The notes beneath the pieces were generated by a model. The model searched no databases and was not told the DNA's origin. It worked only from the letters and a program-made list of their open reading frames with translations. From contig CANMUS010000002.1 of the NCBI GenBank assembly GCA_947501215.1, positions 737,726 to 801,725 on the forward strand: 64,000 bases of DNA. Direction: 5' to 3'. Shown piece by piece: positions 53,548 to 61,602 of this stretch. Made by a program: the position numbers and the translations under genes. Numbering within the stretch: the first letter of the stretch is position 1; every line of letters begins with the position of its first letter. The DNA comes from an uncultured Erythrobacter sp. GTDB lineage: Bacteria; Pseudomonadota; Alphaproteobacteria; Sphingomonadales; Sphingomonadaceae.

Positions 53548-54414
53548 ATGGATCATTGTAGCGAAGGCACCTCGCCACCATCCGCGTTGGAACGCCGGAC
53601 GTTGCCAAGCGTCCCGTGGGTGTCATTGGCGGAGACATTGACTTGGGTCGCGTTCGGCAGTGCGATCACAGTGGATCACCTCCGGACACAGGTGGAAGGT
53701 CATTGCCCACTCATCACTGATGACCCTGCGGAGCGGTCGCGAAAGTTCTTCGCCGGGCACTACGACGAGGTGGGCAAAGTTCCGGGCCTCGAATTTTTCA
53801 AAGAACGTCAGTCGGGGCTAGACAGGCTGACAGAAGCCTGGAACCAATTGCGCAACGAGCTCGAGCGCGGGGCCGTCAAGGTGCGTGGCCGGTTCACACC
53901 AACATACTCACTCGCCGACGCTCACTTAGCAGGCTTGGAGGATTTGACAGCCAATTTACTCGGGACGTTCTCCCAGTTCGACGTCTCGACAGGTGGTATT
54001 CGACGCCAGCCCCCCGGATCACCGGACGTCCTCTGGCAAAACGATCCCCGCAGTTTCGACCGGGAGTACGAGGCATTTGGTGACGATGCTCGCGCGGCAG
54101 ATGGATACCTTCTGGTCGAGGTCTGCCGCGCCGATTTGCTCAAAGCATTTCCGGCAAGAATCGAAGGTACTGAGAGGCCTACCATGCAGCGCAAGCGGCG
54201 CGGTCCCGCGCCTGATCCTGACTGGCCACATGCAATCGCCAAGGTGACGCAGGATTGCGTTGCTGCTGGCTACAAGTGCCCCTTGAAGCGCGGCGACAAA
54301 GCGGCAATTCAGATAATGTTACTCAATTTCATGGCTGAGAAGGATAAGCATTTCTCAGATGACACCGCGGCGAAGTACGCAACGGCGGTGATCGCACGAC
54401 TTCCCGACAAATAG
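53548..54414 (+). CDS. Hypothetical protein of integrated elements
   Basis: A 288-residue protein with a strong ribosome site (GGAGG). The sequence looks soluble and helical; no motif is clear. 'TERPTMQRKRRGPAPDPDWP' (about 205-224) is a basic linker leading to a C-terminal helical domain. It lies between integrase and replication genes. Confidence 0.6.
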   Translation: MDHCSEGTSPPSALERRTLPSVPWVSLAETLTWVAFGSAITVDHLRTQVEGHCPLITDDPAERSRKFFAGHYDEVGKVPGLEFFKERQSGLDRLTEAWNQLRNELERGAVKVRGRFTPTYSLADAHLAGLEDLTANLLGTFSQFDVSTGGIRRQPPGSPDVLWQNDPRSFDREYEAFGDDARAADGYLLVEVCRADLLKAFPARIEGTERPTMQRKRRGPAPDPDWPHAIAKVTQDCVAAGYKCPLKRGDKAAIQIMLLNFMAEKDKHFSDDTAAKYATAVIARLPDK

Positions 54415-54422
54415 CGCCGAAT

Positions 54423-54453
54423 TGTCGGCAAGTTAGTCGTATCTGTCGGCAAG
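54423..54453 (+). promoter_or_regulatory. Direct repeats before the AlpA-like gene
   Basis: TGTCGGCAAG occurs at 54423-54432 and 54444-54453, a spacing of 21 bases (two helical turns). Such a layout suits paired binding of a regulator such as the AlpA-like protein encoded just downstream. Confidence 0.45.
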
Positions 54454-54513
54454 AGACGTGGCGGGTTAGAGCATGGTTGAACAGCCTCGCACATAACAAG
54501 CGAGGTTTTTCAA

Positions 54514-54702
54514 ATGCACACCGAAACTAACGATCCCCCCAAGATCGCGTATTCCATCAAGGAAGCCTGCAAGGCGTCTAGCTTGGGGCGCACCACCATC
54601 TATTCGCACATTGCGGCGGGGCGCTTGCTCGCACGGCGCATCGGCGGGCGCACGGTCATTCCGGCAGAGAGCTTGCACGCGCTTATTGCGGGAGACGCTT
54701 GA
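54514..54702 (+). CDS. AlpA-like/MerR-type DNA-binding protein
   Basis: A 62-residue helix-turn-helix protein: 'AYSIKEACKASSLGRTTIYS' followed by 'HIAAGRLLARRIGGRTVIP', the pattern of AlpA regulators and excisionases. In P4-like elements and PICIs, AlpA controls int or excision. It is first of a run of five overlapping or closely spaced genes. Confidence 0.8.
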   Translation: MHTETNDPPKIAYSIKEACKASSLGRTTIYSHIAAGRLLARRIGGRTVIPAESLHALIAGDA

Positions 54703-54705
54703 GCC

Positions 54706-54888
54706 ATGACCCAAACATGCGAAACCCGCGCGGATGAGGCGCGGGCATCGCGGAATAGCTATGTCGGCTGGTTCCGTGATCCCTCTAACCTCTGCACCCC
54801 TAAACCGCAAGCAATCCCGCCCCTGATCGCTTCCCATATTGGCGGGCCGTATCTTTCGCAGCTGGCAATGGGAGGCGAGCATGGATGA
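54706..54888 (+). CDS. Hypothetical small protein
   Basis: A 60-residue reading frame starting 3 bases after the AlpA-like gene and overlapping the next gene by 8 bases. No recognisable domain ('SYVGWFRDPSNLCTPKPQAI'). Its position in a tightly packed operon supports it as real. Confidence 0.5.
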   Translation: MTQTCETRADEARASRNSYVGWFRDPSNLCTPKPQAIPPLIASHIGGPYLSQLAMGGEHG

Positions 54889-55192
54889 TCGCTATCCTGA
54901 AATTCCCGGAGCAAAGGGAGCGGACGGCACAAGCCAGGATGCTGCCGAGGCAATCGCCCCGACCGTCTCCCACCTTCGCCGCCTCGCCATGCGCGCACTG
55001 GCACGGCTGGGAGAGGCGACCCCGTTGGAGGTCGTGGCAATATCCGGCGTCACGCGAGAGTCACTCCAGCCGCGCTTTTCGGAACTGCGAGCTATGGGCT
55101 TGATCGAACCGACCGGCGCGCGGCGGCGTAATCCCAGCGGCAAGAGCGCATCCGTGCTCAGGCTTACCAACAAAGGGAGGGCCGCGCTGTGA
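54881..55192 (+). CDS. Winged-helix DNA-binding protein
   Basis: A 103-residue protein with a winged-helix fold at about 30-100: 'AMRALARLGEATPLEVVAIS', 'TRESLQPRFSELRAMGLIEP' and a wing 'RRRNPSGKSASVLRLTNKG'. It may regulate replication or excision. Its stop overlaps the next start (GTGA). Confidence 0.7.
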   Translation: MDDRYPEIPGAKGADGTSQDAAEAIAPTVSHLRRLAMRALARLGEATPLEVVAISGVTRESLQPRFSELRAMGLIEPTGARRRNPSGKSASVLRLTNKGRAAL

Positions 55193-56121
55193 TCGTAGAT
55201 ATTGAAGCGATAGCGCGCCACTATGGCGGCAAGGTCTGCAAGGGGAATGCGCTTATCCCGACACCGGGCCATTCCGCCCGTGACCGGGGGACAGCGATCA
55301 AGGCGAGCGCGCACGCTCCCGATGGCTGCCTTGTCGCCTGTTACAATGGCACTCAAGCCGATGCGCTGGCAGTCAAAGCAATGCTTCGCGCAGACGGTTT
55401 TCTATCGGACAATACCTCGCTCGCGCGCGAATTATCTGCGGCTGAGCGGAGCTCGATCCGGCAGGCCGAGCTTGCCCGCAAGCGCTACCGGCTGGCGGCT
55501 GAGGATGCGGCGGCACGGTGCGCCGCGAACCTGTGGGCCACTGCCAGCCGCGCCGATCCCGCGCACCCCTACCTTGTCGCCAAAGGGCTGGAGCCGTTCG
55601 GCATCCGGCAGGCGGGGCGCGATCTGCTGGTGCCGATGGTTGATCCCGGCTTCAGCCTGCGCAACGTCCAGCGCATCCGGCCCGATAGTTTCAAGCTGTT
55701 CGGTAAGGACGCTCGCACGGCTGGCCTGTTCTGGCCCCATGGTGTGCACCTGATCAATGGCATACCATCGGCTGGTCCCTTGGTGATCGGAGAAGGCTTC
55801 GCCACTATGGCGGCTGTCCATTCGGCAACTGGCTTTGGCGTTGTCGCTGCCATGTCTGCGCGCAACCTCGGAACCGTGGCGCGGGCCATACGAAAGCTGT
55901 TTCCCAGCCGTGAACTGATCCTTGCTGCGGACGATGATCGGCATCTTGCCGACAATCTCGGCCTAAGGGTCGCCAAAGAGGCCGCTCAGGCGGTTGACGG
56001 GGTTGTTGCCACCCCAAGGCTGGAAACGAGCCCAGCGGACTCCAGCGCCGATTTTGCGGACATTCCGCGCGGCTCTGTTGCCGGTCGCATTGAAGCGGCG
56101 CGGGTGGCTAAGGAATGCTAA
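55189..56121 (+). CDS. Toprim domain primase-like protein
   Basis: A 310-residue protein with a GTG start. The N-terminal part is zinc-finger-lacking and primase-like ('CKGNALIPTPGHSARDRGT'), followed by a linker. The Toprim domain is at about 190-280: Glu in 'VIGEGFATMAAV' and an acidic 'ILAADDDRH'. With the RepA-like ATPase it probably replicates the element. The two genes overlap by 7 bases. Confidence 0.8.
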   Translation: MIVDIEAIARHYGGKVCKGNALIPTPGHSARDRGTAIKASAHAPDGCLVACYNGTQADALAVKAMLRADGFLSDNTSLARELSAAERSSIRQAELARKRYRLAAEDAAARCAANLWATASRADPAHPYLVAKGLEPFGIRQAGRDLLVPMVDPGFSLRNVQRIRPDSFKLFGKDARTAGLFWPHGVHLINGIPSAGPLVIGEGFATMAAVHSATGFGVVAAMSARNLGTVARAIRKLFPSRELILAADDDRHLADNLGLRVAKEAAQAVDGVVATPRLETSPADSSADFADIPRGSVAGRIEAARVAKEC

Positions 56122-57398
56122 GCTCCGAACCGCTCGATTTTGCCGCGCTCCAGCCGGACGAGGCGGCGGCGCGCATTAATAGACCTTCTGCCTTGCGCGC
56201 CACGCCTTATCGTTGGCCCGATCCCGCTTCGTTGCCACGGCGTCAGTGGCTCTTGGGCCATTGGTTGCTGCGCGGCGAAGTGACTGCGATCATCGCACCG
56301 GGTGGCACCGGCAAAAGCACAATCGGCAACGCGATTGCGCTTTGTCTCGCCAGCGGACAGCCGCTATTGGGCAAGCCCCTGCATCGCGGGCCGCAAGCGG
56401 TGTGGATCTTCAACCTTGAGGACGGCACCGACGAATTGGAGCGGCAATTGTCGGCTGCTTGCGCCTATCATGGCATTGGCCCCGACGATTGCGGGAACCG
56501 GCTCCACCTCGATAGCGGGCTAGTCCAGCCGCTCTGCACGGCAAGCGAGGACCGCGACGGTTTCACGCTGGCGGAGGACGTGTTTGCCCAGCTCGCCGCC
56601 ACGATCCGGGATCTGGGCATTGCAACGGTGATCGTCGATCCTTTCGTTTCGAGCCACGCCGTGCGGGAAAGCTCGAACGAGGCAATCGACGCCATCGCCA
56701 AGCGGTGGAAGCGGCTGGCTCAGGAAACAGGCTGCGCGGTCGTGCTGGTGCACCATACCAAGAAACTGGGCGGGCGTGAGGTCACGGCAGAGGATGGGCG
56801 CGGCGCGGTCGCCCTGCGCGATGCTGCCCGCGTGGTGCTGCCGCTCAATGCCATGAGTCAGGCCGAGGCCGAGGAATTGGGCATTACCGATCCCGCCTTG
56901 CGCCGTTCGCTGGTGCGCGTCGATACCGGCAAAGCAAATCGCGCTCCCCCCGACGCGGCAACTTGGATCAAGCTGGAAAGTCAGTGCCTTGATAACGGCG
57001 ATGGCAGCGAGCCTGCCGATTATGTCGGCGTTGCCTGCCTTTGGGAAAAGCCGGACGTGTTCCACGGGCTGAGCACGTGGCACCTTTACATGGTCCAGCA
57101 ACGGCTTGCGGCTGGTGACTGGCGCGAGAGCGTGCAGGCAAAGGATTGGGTTGGCCATCTTGTTGCTGACGTGGCGGGCCTGTCCGCCGAGGCCGACAAG
57201 GGGCGGATCAAGGCCATCCTACGGACATGGTTCCGGAACGGCGCACTGGCGACCGAGCATCGCCGCGATGCCAAGGGCAATGACCGCCCGTTTGTCATCG
57301 TCGGCAACCCCGTCGAACATAGCGAGATTGGACGTCCTCCCCACCCTGAAAAGTGGGGTGGGGAAAGTGGGGAAGGTGGGGAAGATGACCCGCGCTGA
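56115..57398 (+). CDS. RepA-like AAA family ATPase/helicase
   Basis: A 427-residue RecA-fold ATPase: Walker A 'IIAPGGTGKSTIGNAIA' (about 59-75), 'VWIFNLEDGTDELERQL', Walker B 'ATVIVDPFVSS' and 'VVLVHHTKK'. This is the RepA/regulatory helicase family of small replicons and phages. A C-terminal winged-helix part may be at about 325-395. Part of the replication module. Confidence 0.85.
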   Translation: MLSSEPLDFAALQPDEAAARINRPSALRATPYRWPDPASLPRRQWLLGHWLLRGEVTAIIAPGGTGKSTIGNAIALCLASGQPLLGKPLHRGPQAVWIFNLEDGTDELERQLSAACAYHGIGPDDCGNRLHLDSGLVQPLCTASEDRDGFTLAEDVFAQLAATIRDLGIATVIVDPFVSSHAVRESSNEAIDAIAKRWKRLAQETGCAVVLVHHTKKLGGREVTAEDGRGAVALRDAARVVLPLNAMSQAEAEELGITDPALRRSLVRVDTGKANRAPPDAATWIKLESQCLDNGDGSEPADYVGVACLWEKPDVFHGLSTWHLYMVQQRLAAGDWRESVQAKDWVGHLVADVAGLSAEADKGRIKAILRTWFRNGALATEHRRDAKGNDRPFVIVGNPVEHSEIGRPPHPEKWGGESGEGGEDDPR

Positions 57399-57408
57399 AC
57401 GCCATCCC

Positions 57409-57445
57409 CACCACCCCCACCTCCCTTATAGGGAGTGGGGTGGTG
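57409..57445 (+). other. Strong G/C-rich hairpin after the ATPase gene
   Basis: CACCACCCCCACCTCCC, loop TTATA, GGGAGTGGGGTGGTG. The arms pair with two bulged bases. The end of the preceding gene is also full of GTGGGG runs. It could be a replication signal or a transcription pause site. Confidence 0.45.
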
Positions 57446-57579
57446 GTGGTGCGGGTGAGGTGGCTCGCATGACCGATGATGACCTGACCCCATGGTGGGG
57501 GTCGCCAAGGGGGTGCGGCCTCGCCAAGCGGACCGTTGTCATCCTCCATGCCCCGATGTATCGCAGATGCCGTCGCAGG

Positions 57580-57653
57580 GCCGCCTTGGCCGAGTGGTTA
57601 GGCACCGGGCTTCCATCCCGTTCACAGGAGTTCGATCCTCCTAGGCCGCTCCA
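57580..57653 (+). tRNA. tRNA-Gly-like (TCC anticodon) within the element
   Basis: A 74-base cloverleaf. The acceptor GCCGCCT/AGGCCGC has one C-C mismatch, the D-arm is GCC...GGC, the anticodon stem CCGGG/CCCGT has one end mismatch and its loop CTTCCAT contains TCC. The T-arm AGGAG/CTCCT is perfect around TTCGATC. The end is discriminator T and encoded CCA. It reads GGA if functional. It differs from a normal chromosomal tRNA-Gly, so it may be a phage-type tRNA or a decaying one. Confidence 0.65.
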
Positions 57654-57845
57654 TCGACGTGATGACCGTCGCCATCATGACCTCGATGGGCACGTCTCGA
57701 ACCACAGGGGGATATATCAAGGACGTGGCGGAGTTTGTGCCAACTTGTCGATTGGCAAGGGGTGTTTCCGCCCCTTGGTGGGTCAACATGGGAACAGGGT
57801 AAGGCACATGCTCCAAGGGGTGGCCACTTACCCTGGGCTTACCCG

Positions 57846-58214
57846 ATGAGACGTCTGCCTGATGTCATCAAGCGCCGGATCGTCGAGCATCTGGCATGCT
57901 ATCAGACACATGCCGAGGTGGCTGACCTGGTTGCCGGTGAGTTCGACGTCATCCTGACCCCGCGACACGTCCGAGCCTATGACCCCACGTCGTTCCAGTT
58001 CGCCGGGTCACACCGTTGGCTGGACTATCACCGGATCGTGCGCGAACGCTGCGAGAACGAGTTGGGTGAGGTCGCCATTGCCCATCGCGCGTACCGGATG
58101 CGGCAGCTTCAACGAATACTCGATCTGGCGATGGACCGTGGCGACTATCGGCTGGCCCTCAAGACTCTTGAACAGGCCGCAAAGGAAATGGGGAACTGGT
58201 ATGTCAAACGCTGA
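57846..58214 (+). CDS. DUF2280 protein (phage terminase small subunit-like)
   Basis: A 122-residue protein with the DUF2280 pattern: 'IVEHLACYQTHAEVADLVAG', 'RHVRAYDPTSFQFAG', 'IAHRAYRMRQLQRILDLAM' and 'LEQAAKEMGNWYVKR'. The family is found in phages and next to large terminases, so it may help package DNA. No large terminase is in the window, which would suit a satellite using a helper phage. ATG 57846 matches the family start. Confidence 0.8.
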   Translation: MRRLPDVIKRRIVEHLACYQTHAEVADLVAGEFDVILTPRHVRAYDPTSFQFAGSHRWLDYHRIVRERCENELGEVAIAHRAYRMRQLQRILDLAMDRGDYRLALKTLEQAAKEMGNWYVKR

Positions 58215-58245
58215 GCCTTAGGCTCGAAGTCACGGCGCACTGATC

Positions 58246-58680
58246 TCAGGGCAGGCTCCTGCGCCCACAAGCAAATTCCATGATTGTGTAACCGATCGTG
58301 TCAGGTGTCTCCGGCTCATACTTAAAGTCGTAGTCCTCGTCAGACCATGACCGAGCCACACGACCATCGGGATTGTAGGTTACACTGCTTGCGATCATGC
58401 TTGTCTCGGCGGTGCAGTTAAAGCGAAATAGCTGACGACGCTCTCGATACGTCACAGATTTGTCCTGACTAAAGTCCATCAGGACCCAAATCTGTCGCAC
58501 CGGGAATGGCCGCCGAATTTGGATGGCTGGAAGTTCTCGCACTGATTCCACATCGACCTTCACGATGACGCCAGTCGTGCCTGAGGTGAGATAGCGCCAA
58601 TCCGATGCAACGGAGACATTCGGAAATGCCGCCGCGACAAGTGCAAGTGCAACATACTGGAAGCGCCAACTCTGCATCAT
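58246..58680 (-). CDS. Surface-adhesin E-like exported protein
   Basis: A 144-residue protein with a signal peptide (about 1-25, 'YVALALVAAAFPNVSVA'). The mature part fits the adhesin E/CNP1-like pattern: 'SDWRYLTSGTTGVIVKVDVE', 'IWVLMDFSQDKSVTYRERRQ', 'FNCTAETSMIASSVTYNPDG' and a last Cys in 'MEFACG'. Two cysteines probably pair. Periplasmic or surface exposed. Role unknown. Confidence 0.7.
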   Translation of the reverse strand: MMQSWRFQYVALALVAAAFPNVSVASDWRYLTSGTTGVIVKVDVESVRELPAIQIRRPFPVRQIWVLMDFSQDKSVTYRERRQLFRFNCTAETSMIASSVTYNPDGRVARSWSDEDYDFKYEPETPDTIGYTIMEFACGRRSLP

Positions 58681-58805
58681 GATCGATTCCCCCGAAGCCG
58701 AGCCAAACTACTGGCTTGATGCCGAGTTTGTTGCAACCCAGACAACACAGGCGAAAGACTGTGACGGCTTGGCGCTTGACGTTTGTGCGGTAGTGTTGTT
58801 GGCTC

Positions 58806-58884
58806 GTCCCCGTCGCCCAACTGGATAGTGCAAGACTCTTCTAAAGTCTCAGGTGCAGGTTCGAGTCCTGCCGGGGGGGCGCCA
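58806..58884 (+). tRNA. tRNA-Arg-like (TCT anticodon), altered acceptor stem
   Basis: The anticodon stem AGACT/AGTCT is perfect with loop CTTCTAA (TCT), and the T-arm GCAGG-TTCGAGT-CCTGC is perfect. The D-stem has one mismatch. The acceptor stem is disturbed: GTCCCCG opposes CGGGGGG, with two extra bases before the encoded CCA. It reads AGA if active, but may be a pseudogene. Confidence 0.6.
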
Positions 58885-59134
58885 GCTGGAAGACTACGGA
58901 ACCCTGGTGCTTCTAATGCTGAGACACGTACCGCAACGGGTACCATTCATGGCTGTTGCAAACCATCAGAACCATCCTATGTTCTCTTTGATCGAGTACA
59001 AATCCCACTCGTTGGGCGTGTATTGGATCACTCATCCTGACACCGTCAGGTCGCTGAAAACGGACCCGAGCCCTTGCGCTCTGTTGGGGTTCGTACCAGC
59101 GATGCAGAGGCTCGGCTTCTCTTGGAGATTGCCG

Positions 59135-59728
59135 ATGAACGAGTGCATTCCACGCAAATTTGCGGACCCCACTTCTCGATCCAATACGGACAATCAAATA
59201 CTGTTGGAAGCTGTATGCTTTGCCGCCGAGCGCCACCGTCATCAACGTCGTAAGGACGCCGGCGCCACCCCGTACGTTAACCACCCTCTTGAGGTTGCTC
59301 GGATACTCACTCAGGCGGGCGTGGTGGACCTAGATGTCCTCCTGGCAGCACTTCTTCACGACACGATCGAGGACACCGACACCACCGTCGACGAGATCAC
59401 TCAACGGTTCGGCGAACGCGTTAGCGGGTTCGTCCTCGAGGTGACGGACGATAAGCGCCTGCCAAAAGCTGAACGCAAGCGGCGCCAGGTCGAGAGCGCA
59501 ACTGGTAAGTCAGACGGGGCGAAGATGATTAAGCTCGCTGATAAGATCGCCAACCTGCGGGATCTTAGTCAATCTCCTCCGCGGTGGACGTCTGATCGCA
59601 TGTGCGCCTACCGCATCTGGGCGCATGAGGTTGTTAGCGGGTGTTGCGGCGTAAACCGGCAACTTGACGAGTGGGCTGCAGAGCTTTGCGGGCCAGACGT
59701 CACGTCTCTTACTCAAGGAGGCGCATGA
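59135..59728 (+). CDS. MESH1-like small alarmone hydrolase (HD domain)
   Basis: A 197-residue HD-superfamily protein very like animal and bacterial MESH1, which hydrolyse (p)ppGpp. Signatures: 'ERHRHQRRKDAGATPYVNHP', 'AALLHDTIEDTDTTVDEIT', 'VLEVTDDKRLPKAERKRRQV' and 'KLADKIANLRDL'. Metal-binding His, HD and Asp are present. Stand-alone alarmone hydrolases on mobile DNA often neutralise alarmone-making toxins; no such synthetase is seen nearby. The stop overlaps the next start. Confidence 0.85.
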   Translation: MNECIPRKFADPTSRSNTDNQILLEAVCFAAERHRHQRRKDAGATPYVNHPLEVARILTQAGVVDLDVLLAALLHDTIEDTDTTVDEITQRFGERVSGFVLEVTDDKRLPKAERKRRQVESATGKSDGAKMIKLADKIANLRDLSQSPPRWTSDRMCAYRIWAHEVVSGCCGVNRQLDEWAAELCGPDVTSLTQGGA

Positions 59729-60441
59729 TGGACGGCCGGGGCAAGCTTGTTCGTCTCCCAATGATGTATATCGAGGGCCAGTGGGTCCTCGAGTGCGGTG
59801 GCGACCTGCCAGTCAATCACGGCGCGTCATGGGAGCTGTTGCTGGAAGCGGCCTCTATCGAGTCCTCGCCGGCTAAGGATCTTTTCTTGCAAGAAGAGAG
59901 GGTCAGGATACTTCCTGAAGGGAGCGCTCTGCGGATCCTGATGGATGTGCGCGACTGGTCTTCCATTAGCGATGAGCAGGTGAAGTACCTACTGCACTGG
60001 GAGGGTGCCTATCCGCGACCGTTCTTGCATCCTTCGCCGGACCATCGTTTCGTCGAAGTCCATCTCTCAAGTCCCAGCCCCCACCAGTCCACGTTCCTTT
60101 CCAGCGATAGGGGTGGGCTATGGCTACGGGTGCAGGGCGTTAGCGCGATTGGTCTTGGCTGCTCGGGCGTGACGCTACCGGCATGCCTTTCGGCTAGGCC
60201 CGCTCAGAGCTTGAACCATGCCTACACTGTGCTCTCGGAGATCTTCGAGCCGTGGCGAACCTCGCACACGGGCAGCGTCTATCGACACGTATTCTATCGC
60301 GAGGCGGACGGTAGTTGGCACCCGTTACGCTTACTAAGGGACAGCTACCTATCCGAAAAGTCCCATCAGATTGCGCACGAACTTTGGCAGCAAATGCTTC
60401 ATCGCTCTGCGAAGGACATCACGAATAATGATCGGGCGTAG
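59728..60441 (+). CDS. Hypothetical protein paired with the alarmone hydrolase
   Basis: A 237-residue protein starting at the hydrolase stop (tandem ATGATG at 59725/59728, strong AAGGAGG before it). I recognise no family. 'RVRILPEGSALRILMDVRDW' and 'HRFVEVHLSSPSPHQSTFLS' suggest beta structure, and 'WRTSHTGSVYRHVFYREADG' lies near the C-terminus. The overlap implies translation coupling, so a shared role is possible. Confidence 0.65.
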   Translation: MDGRGKLVRLPMMYIEGQWVLECGGDLPVNHGASWELLLEAASIESSPAKDLFLQEERVRILPEGSALRILMDVRDWSSISDEQVKYLLHWEGAYPRPFLHPSPDHRFVEVHLSSPSPHQSTFLSSDRGGLWLRVQGVSAIGLGCSGVTLPACLSARPAQSLNHAYTVLSEIFEPWRTSHTGSVYRHVFYREADGSWHPLRLLRDSYLSEKSHQIAHELWQQMLHRSAKDITNNDRA

Positions 60442-60649
60442 GTCGTGCCAATCGCCTACGGTGAAGGGCAAGGAGCGGTGCAGGATGCACGGCGGGACAA
60501 ATCCTGGCGCGCCGAGGGGTAAATGCAACGCGTGGAAGCACGGGGTTCACTCTGGTGAGACAAAGGCGGCCGCGCGCTACCTGAGCGAAGTTACAACCAA
60601 CTTTCGCGGCTTCGCTAGTTGGCGCCACAAGCCAGAAAGAAGTTCCTGA
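60428..60649 (+). pseudogene. HGGxSTG-type gene fragment, copy 1
   Basis: Encodes 'CQSPTVKGKERCRMHGGTNP' and 'GAPRGKCNAWKHGVHSGETK', the zinc-knuckle and HGG...GAP-GN-NAWKHG blocks of the HGGxSTG family, but the first 30 or so residues present in copy 3 are missing. Homology starts at about 60447, right after the stop of the preceding gene. The tail ('FRGFASWRHKPERSS') runs into the convergent gene's 3' end. Probably a truncated remnant. Confidence 0.6.
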
Positions 60650-61103
60650 TGCTGCGTCGCTCTCGCTCGGTTCGCACCGGATAATAGCGGCTTTTCGCAC
60701 CTAGCGAATTTCCACGAGCCCCAATGTGAAGGGTCTCACCCTCCATCAAGGCGCTGACTACTCGGTGCTTCGTAGGTAAGGCTGCATCATAGTAAAACTC
60801 CTCTGTCGCCTCGTCAGTTTCGCCAAGCAGAGGCAAGATGAGCGCATTCCCGCCAGATTGAAGGATGAGGTATTCGAGGTTCGGCTTCGTTTCCTCCGGG
60901 CTCAGGAAAACCCAACCGCTTTCCGGCTCGCATCTGAAATATAGAAGTCCGTGGTCGCTATGCGGCCTGCTGAAGAACAATTTATGATAGCCTTCCGATT
61001 CGCCGTACTGATAAGACCATGAGCCCTCTTCAGACTGGGCGAGGGCGCTCCCTGAAGAAAATAGAAAGGCGATGCTGCAGAACGTCTTGCTTAGCGTTTT
61101 CAC
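60615..61103 (-). CDS. Hypothetical secreted protein
   Basis: A 162-residue protein with a GTG start preceded by GGGGGA, and a signal peptide (about 1-22, 'TFCSIAFLFSSGSALAQ'). The mature part is beta-rich ('GSWSYQYGESEGYHKLFFSR', 'LYFRCEPESGWVFLSPEE') and has two cysteines. Similar secreted proteins occur in sphingomonads as hypotheticals. The 3' end overlaps the HGG fragment by 35 bases. Confidence 0.65.
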   Translation of the reverse strand: MKTLSKTFCSIAFLFSSGSALAQSEEGSWSYQYGESEGYHKLFFSRPHSDHGLLYFRCEPESGWVFLSPEETKPNLEYLILQSGGNALILPLLGETDEATEEFYYDAALPTKHRVVSALMEGETLHIGARGNSLGAKSRYYPVRTERERRSIRNFFLACGAN

Positions 61104-61198
61104 TGTGTCCCCCGTGAATACTCTGGCATTTTGCTTTGTCAGCTGACGATGCGCATGCCTAATCATTCCGTTTATAAGTCTCTCGTCTCCTTAGCAAA

Positions 61199-61503
61199 CG
61201 GTGCGACACGTGCACGTCAAAGAAGGCGGGCAAGCGGTCGTGGCAGACCATTTTCACAATCATACCGGGGGCGCAGCAAATGCCGGAACGAACAAACAAT
61301 CCCATGCAACAGGACCGGCTGGCAAATGCGCCTCGCTGCCTCGCCCAGACCCGCAAGGGCACGGAGTGCCAATCGCCGGCGGTGAAAGGCAAGCGACGGT
61401 GCCGGATGCATGGTGGCAAAATCCCGGGCCGCCGAGGGGTAATCGGAACGCATGGAAGATGGCGGGTGGTCAGCCGACATTGCCGCGGCAACAAGATACC
61501 TGA
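61199..61503 (+). pseudogene. HGGxSTG gene and its upstream partner, decayed copy 2
   Basis: About 260 bases matching 63541-63800 closely (roughly 85% by eye). It starts inside the partner gene at 'VRHVHVKEGGQAVVADHFHN'. The HGG frame starts at ATG 61280 and reads 'CLAQTRKGTECQSPAVKGKR', 'RCRMHGG', but one base is lost just after HGG, so the GN-NAWK block falls in another frame. A frameshifted remnant. Confidence 0.65.
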
Positions 61504-61602
61504 AGCAGCTTGCGCGCCTTACCCGTTCGACGTTCAATCATTGACGAGAGCTGTCGTTGTTTTCAGCCGACAACGCCAGCCCCCCGGATCCTGTCACTCG
61601 TC

